This document shows, piece by piece, positions 59,962-64,000 of a stretch of 64,000 nt of DNA. How positions within the stretch are numbered: the stretch's first letter is position 1; each line of letters opens with the position of its first letter. The DNA comes from Saltatorellus ferox (lineage in GTDB: Bacteria; Planctomycetota; UBA1135; GCA-002686595): NCBI GenBank assembly GCA_007751475.1, contig CP036434.1:6391524-6455523 (forward strand). Direction: 5' to 3'. The translations under genes and the position numbers were made by a program. Below the pieces are notes generated by a model that saw only the letters and a program-made list of their open reading frames with translations, was not told the origin of the DNA and made no database searches.

Positions 59962-61302
59962 ATGCAAATCCTCTCCCGCCGTCCCTCCTGCGTCTTCTCC
60001 TACCTCGCGCTCGGTGCAGCGTCCGGTCTCGTGCTCGGCGGCAGCGCTCTCGCACAGGGTGCCGACAGTTGCTCCATGGCCCAGGCCATCTCCGGCGCCG
60101 GACCGTTCCAGTTCGACACGTCGATCGCGACGACCGACGGAGTGCCGGATCCGCTCTGCGACAATGCCGGCAACGACGACATCTACAACGATGTCTGGTT
60201 CCAGTGGACTGCGGGCGCCTCAGGCCCCCACATCCTGTCCATGTGCAACGGCTTCACCAGCGGAGATACGAAGGTCGCCGTGTACGACGGTAGCTGCGCT
60301 GGCAACATCATCGCCTGCAATGACGACTCCAGCTGCGGTCTCGTGAGCGAGGTCGACTTCAATGCGACGATGGGTGGCGTCTACTTCATCCGGGTCGGCA
60401 ACTTCGGCGTCACGGGAACGGCCATCGGCGACTTCACGGTCAACCTCGATACGCCGATCCTGAACCCGAACAACGGGCACTTCTACAAGCTCTACAGCGC
60501 GCAGCTCGGCTGGAACGACGCGAAGCTCGCGGCCGAGGGCGTGATCTGGAACGGCAATCCGGGCCACCTCGTGACGATCCAGGACCAGGCAGAGCTGGAC
60601 TGGATCCTGAACAACATCGCGCCCAGCCGCCCGTGGATCGGCCTGTCCCAGAACCTGTCCGCGCCGGGTTACTCGGAGCCAGCCGGCGGATTCGAATGGG
60701 TCACCGGTGAGCCGTTCACGTTCATGAACTTTGCAGCGGGTGAACCGAACGACATCTCGGCGAGCGGTGGCCCTGAAAACTTCGTGGAGATGTTCGGCAA
60801 CGGCGAGTGGAACGACGCGGAGGAGTTCCACACCTTCACGAACCAGTATCTCGTGGAGTGGGACGGACTTGGCGGCTTCGGGACCAACTACTGCACGGCG
60901 AACGCCAACTCCACGGGCCAGCCGGGCAGCATGTCGGCCGCGGGTTCGCTCACGGTTTCGGACAACGATCTGACGCTCACCGCCTCGGGACTGCCGAACT
61001 TCGCCTTCGGATTCTTCATCACCAGCCAGACCGAGGGCTTCGTGATGAACCCGGGCGGCAGCTCGGGCAACCTCTGCCTCCTCGGCGCCATCGGGCGCTT
61101 CGTGGGCCCGGGCCAGATCCAGAACTCGGGGAGCAACGGAGAGATCGACCTCACGGTGAACCTCAACATGGTGCCGACGCCGACAGGCTTCGTCTCGGTC
61201 CTTCCGAGCGAGACACGAAGCTTCCAGCTCTGGCACCGCGATTCTTCGGGCGGCACCCCGACCTCGAACTTCACGGACGGACTGCGCCTGACGTTCAACT
61301 AA
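59962..61302 (+). CDS. Secreted C-type-lectin-fold protein with shared C-terminal module
   Basis: A 446-residue exported protein with signal peptide (FSYLALGAASGLVLGGSALA). Residues 35-160 are a beta-sandwich with DVWFQWTAGASGPHILSMCN and VYFIRVGNFGVTGTAIGDF (PPC-like). Residues about 175-300 resemble a C-type lectin domain: GHFYKLYSAQLGWNDAKLAA, HLVTIQDQAELDWILNNI, WIGLSQNLSAPGY, FMNFAAGEPNDIS and NQYLVEWDG. Residues about 309-446 are the clearest copy of the shared module (YCTANANSTG, LPNFAFGFFITSQTEGFV). It may bind carbohydrate. ATG 59962 chosen; frame open to 59902. Confidence 0.84.
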   Translation: MQILSRRPSCVFSYLALGAASGLVLGGSALAQGADSCSMAQAISGAGPFQFDTSIATTDGVPDPLCDNAGNDDIYNDVWFQWTAGASGPHILSMCNGFTSGDTKVAVYDGSCAGNIIACNDDSSCGLVSEVDFNATMGGVYFIRVGNFGVTGTAIGDFTVNLDTPILNPNNGHFYKLYSAQLGWNDAKLAAEGVIWNGNPGHLVTIQDQAELDWILNNIAPSRPWIGLSQNLSAPGYSEPAGGFEWVTGEPFTFMNFAAGEPNDISASGGPENFVEMFGNGEWNDAEEFHTFTNQYLVEWDGLGGFGTNYCTANANSTGQPGSMSAAGSLTVSDNDLTLTASGLPNFAFGFFITSQTEGFVMNPGGSSGNLCLLGAIGRFVGPGQIQNSGSNGEIDLTVNLNMVPTPTGFVSVLPSETRSFQLWHRDSSGGTPTSNFTDGLRLTFN

Positions 61303-61342
61303 CTCCTTGTGGGGGCCATGGGCTGCCGCTCTACTGCGACCC

Positions 61343-62737
61343 ATGACCTCACCCCGCACCATCCTCTGGGCTGCCCTGTGCCTCTCGGCCGGCAGCCCTC
61401 TCGCTTTCCCCTCTCAGAAGGCGGTGCCCTGGCGTCTCTCCGACACCCTGGAGTCACCGGATTGGTTCGAGATCAGCGGCAGCGTCGATGTTCGCTACGA
61501 GAGCCTCGACCGGCGCTTCAAGAGCGGCGAGTCCGGGGAGAACCACGGCACCTTCACCCGCGCGCTCGTGGCGATGACGCTGAGGGACACCTACCTCGAG
61601 GCCACGGCAGAGGTGATCGACGCGCGCGCGCTGGGCGTCCCCGATGACGCGCGGCTCACGACGAACGAGGTCGACACGCTGGATCTGCTCCAAGGCTACG
61701 TGGCCGCGCGCTTCACGGACGCCTTCGAGCCCGGCGACAAGCTCCGAGTGCAGCTCGGCCGGCACACGATGGACGTCGGCAGCCGCAGGCTCGTGGCGCG
61801 CAACATCTTCCGGAACACCATCAACGCCTTCACGGGCCTCAACGCCCAGTGGGAGTCCGCCAACGGGGTCGAGGCGCGCGCGTTCTACACCTACCCCGTC
61901 CAGCGCCTGCCTGGGAATGGCGACCCGGACGCGCTGAGGGACGGGGATACGCGCTTCAACGCCGAGCCGCCCTCGATCCGCTTCTGGGGCCTCGTCGGGG
62001 ATGCGCCGCAGGGTCCGCTCGGTTCGACCGTGCAGGGCTATCTCCTGGGCCTCAACGAGCGCGACTCCCTGGACTTCGCGACGGCGAATCGCCAGCTCGT
62101 CACGGTCGGCGGACGGCTCAACAAGGATCCGGAGCCAGAGACGGTCCACTGGGAGCTGGAGTCCGCGCTTCAGTTCGGCAAGTCCCGGAAGTCGGCCTCT
62201 TCCACGGAGAGCCTGGACCACGAGGCCTTCCTCCATCACCTGACCGTCGGCTACATGCTGCCCGGCGAGACGAAGCTCCGCGTGGAGGGCGTCTTCGACT
62301 GGGCGTCGGGCGACAGCGACCCGAACGACGGCAAGAACGAACGATTCGATTCGCTCTACGGCATTCCGCGCCAGGACTTCGGGCCGACCGGCATCTTCCG
62401 CGAGATCGCGCGCGCCAACCTGATTTCACCCGGCGTCCGCGTCTGGCTGGAGCCAGCGGACCGCTGGAGCCTCATGGCCCTCTACCGCGAGGAGTACCTC
62501 GCTTCGGACCGCGATGCCTGGACGACCACGGACATTCAGGACCCGACAGGCAACTCCGGAGATCACATCGGAGCGCTGTCCGAGATCCGATTCCGGTACG
62601 AGCTCGCGCCGAAGAGCAGCCTCCTGGAGTTCGGCGTCGCCTATCACTCGGCGGGCAGCTTCGCCAAGCGAGCGTCGACGGGCAACGGCGGCAGGGACGC
62701 GCTCTACGGCTACGTGCAGACGACGTTCTGGTTCTGA
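61343..62737 (+). CDS. Outer-membrane porin, alginate-export family
   Basis: A 464-residue protein with a signal peptide (TSPRTILWAALCLSAGSPLA). The body has alternating hydrophobic strands of a beta barrel; SGSVDVRYESLDRRFK at the start, VQLGRHTMDVGSRRLVARN, and a final strand ending in aromatic FWF match the alginate-export (AlgE-like) porin family. It would pass anionic oligosaccharides or similar solutes through the outer membrane. The start at 61307 is less likely. It follows the lectin-like gene by 40 bases on the same strand and may be co-expressed. Confidence 0.82.
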   Translation: MTSPRTILWAALCLSAGSPLAFPSQKAVPWRLSDTLESPDWFEISGSVDVRYESLDRRFKSGESGENHGTFTRALVAMTLRDTYLEATAEVIDARALGVPDDARLTTNEVDTLDLLQGYVAARFTDAFEPGDKLRVQLGRHTMDVGSRRLVARNIFRNTINAFTGLNAQWESANGVEARAFYTYPVQRLPGNGDPDALRDGDTRFNAEPPSIRFWGLVGDAPQGPLGSTVQGYLLGLNERDSLDFATANRQLVTVGGRLNKDPEPETVHWELESALQFGKSRKSASSTESLDHEAFLHHLTVGYMLPGETKLRVEGVFDWASGDSDPNDGKNERFDSLYGIPRQDFGPTGIFREIARANLISPGVRVWLEPADRWSLMALYREEYLASDRDAWTTTDIQDPTGNSGDHIGALSEIRFRYELAPKSSLLEFGVAYHSAGSFAKRASTGNGGRDALYGYVQTTFWF

Positions 62738-62773
62738 TCCCGTGCCGCTCGAACTCGTGCGGCACTCGGAGAA

Positions 62774-62971
62774 CTACGCCACCTGACGGAACCAAAGCGA
62801 GCTCTCGGTGAGCTGAATGGCGGGGTTCGCCCTGGCCATCTCGAAGTGGCGGCTCTCTTCGACCACGCCATCCACGTCGACATGCTCCCGATCCTGGGGG
62901 ATCGTGCTGCCTCCGCTACCCCGACCCTCCCAGGTCGGAAAGAGAAGCCGTTCAACGGAGCGCTCACTCCT
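62774..62971 (-). pseudogene. Open gene-like fragment without a usable start
   Basis: A 66-codon minus-strand frame between stops, with codon use like real genes here; it reads STIPQDREHVDVDGVVEESR then HFEMARANPAIQLTESSLWF and ends VA. No ATG precedes it and no domain is recognised. It may be the tail of a decayed gene. The gap from 62738 to 63046 otherwise shows nothing but the upstream region of the cardiolipin synthase gene. Confidence 0.3.
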
Positions 62972-63046
62972 TCATCTCGACGAAAGGTGAGGGCGCTACA
63001 ACGTGAGGCTTCCAGTGGCGTCCTCGCCCGTACTCGCCCCCCATCG

Positions 63047-64000
63047 ATGCTCTACGACGCCCTCACCAGTCGCCTCCATTTCGCTCCCGACTACGTCTGG
63101 ACCGCGCTGTTCGTAGCGTGGATCATCGGGAGCACCCTATTTCTCCTCCTGCGGCGTCGCAGGCCCGCGACCACGCTCGCCTGGATCTTCGCCTTCTGGG
63201 CTTTGCCGATCGTCTCCGGGCTCGTCTATTTCCTGTTCGGTCCCAGACGACTCGACTCCCAGAGCGGCCTTCGCCAGCGCGCTCGTCGCCTGTCCGCGAC
63301 GGTCGCGCCGCGACCCGCCGAGGCGCTCCCTGAGGAATTTCTGGCCGCGACCACGTTCGCCGACGTCGCCCGGGTCTCGAGAGCCCTGGGCGATGTGGAC
63401 CCGGAACCTCGACGAGCCAGCTCGTTCGCGATCTATCGGGATGGCGAAGAAGCGTATCCCGAGATCGAAAGGGCCTTTCGCGAGGCGCGTAAGACCATCA
63501 ACCTCCAGTACTACATCTGGCAGCCCGACAAGATCGGCACCCATTTCCGGGACCTTCTCGCCCAGCGCGCGAGGGATGGGATCGAAGTGCGGCTCGTCGT
63601 CGACACCTTGGGCGCGAAGAACTGCGCGGGCGACTTCTGGAACCCGATGATCGATGCGGGCGCCGAGGTCCGGAAGTTCAACCCGCCCCATCCGCTCAAG
63701 CCGCAGCCTGGCAAGACGAACTTCAGGACTCACAAAAAGATCGCGGTCATCGATGGCACGATTGCCTTCACAGGTGGCATCAACGTGAACGACGAGGACA
63801 CGGCCCACGGCGGCAGGCCCTGGCGTGACACCCACGTTCGACTGGAGGGCGCACCCTCCCTGGACCTTCAGACGATCTTCCTCGACGACTGGCTCTACGG
63901 GCTTCCTGTCAAGGCCAGCGCCCGCCGTCCGAAGGGACCGGGAGAACTGGCGGGCGAAGGCGGCGGCCCTTCGCTCCCAGAAGGCGTCGAGGACTGGTTC
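63047..64000 (+). CDS. cls: Cardiolipin synthase, N-terminal part (cut by right edge)
   Basis: The frame from ATG 63047 is open for 318 codons to the window end. Two transmembrane helices (VWTALFVAWIIGSTLFLLL and TLAWIFAFWALPIVSGLVYF) are followed by the first phospholipase-D domain: INLQYYIWQPDKIGTHF, then the HKD motif THKKIAVIDGTIAFTGGINV with His229, Lys231 and Asp236. The second HKD domain lies beyond the edge. The enzyme joins two phosphatidylglycerols to cardiolipin. Confidence 0.9.
   Translation, partial: MLYDALTSRLHFAPDYVWTALFVAWIIGSTLFLLLRRRRPATTLAWIFAFWALPIVSGLVYFLFGPRRLDSQSGLRQRARRLSATVAPRPAEALPEEFLAATTFADVARVSRALGDVDPEPRRASSFAIYRDGEEAYPEIERAFREARKTINLQYYIWQPDKIGTHFRDLLAQRARDGIEVRLVVDTLGAKNCAGDFWNPMIDAGAEVRKFNPPHPLKPQPGKTNFRTHKKIAVIDGTIAFTGGINVNDEDTAHGGRPWRDTHVRLEGAPSLDLQTIFLDDWLYGLPVKASARRPKGPGELAGEGGGPSLPEGVEDWF

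Overview
The window is GC-rich, densely coded chromosomal DNA that reads like a planctomycete. The signs are paired periplasmic sulfatases, tandem DUF1080 (3-keto-disaccharide hydrolase) domains, an ECF sigma factor fused to a membrane segment and extracytoplasmic carboxypeptidase-regulatory-like domains, a HEAT/von Willebrand A secreted protein, and large secreted proteins sharing one C-terminal module. The phylum call is inference from gene content; no rRNA or marker tree is available. Start codons are often GTG or TTG and Shine-Dalgarno sequences are mostly weak, so several starts are judgement calls.

Layout. 1-5.3 kb: two Cys-type sulfatases around a MYG1-family gene, then a thioredoxin-like secreted protein whose frame holds a single in-frame TGA followed at the right distance by a SECIS-like hairpin (candidate selenoprotein). 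5.4-7.6 kb: membrane Ser/Thr kinase plus ECF sigma factor. 7.6-16.3 kb: a cell-surface glycoconjugate or small-molecule cluster (GT39-type membrane glycosyltransferase, FAD oxidoreductase, GT28-like glycosyltransferase, two radical-SAM enzymes, a CapK/PaaK-like adenylate-forming enzyme, a short-chain dehydrogenase). 16.4-20.9 kb: a 1501-residue fusion of a GH106-like rhamnosidase and a GH29-like fucosidase. 21-25 kb: a 29-bp tandem repeat beside a two-gene McrBC-like module. 25-31 kb: csbD, a flippase-like membrane protein, the HEAT/VWA protein, a GT2 and mutY. 31.5-36 kb: a hibernation factor, two exported proteins and serA.

36.2-41.9 kb is the best-defined system: a complete lysW-X-Y-Z-J-K carrier-protein operon preceded by a 33-codon leader peptide with four Lys and four Arg codons, a predicted antiterminator and a strong intrinsic terminator. 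Together these look like a ribosome-mediated attenuator that senses lysine (or arginine) supply.

42-64 kb carries two secreted proteins with the shared C-terminal module flanked by a decayed, repeat-bearing stretch, RNase D, an exported protein, a membrane EEP-family phosphodiesterase, the ECF-membrane fusion, an HlyIII protein, a tandem DUF1080 protein, two large membrane proteins (one TMTC-like with TPRs), a C-type-lectin secreted protein with the same C-terminal module, an alginate-export-type porin, and a cardiolipin synthase cut by the right edge. No rRNA, tRNA, CRISPR array, intact IS element or prophage was seen.
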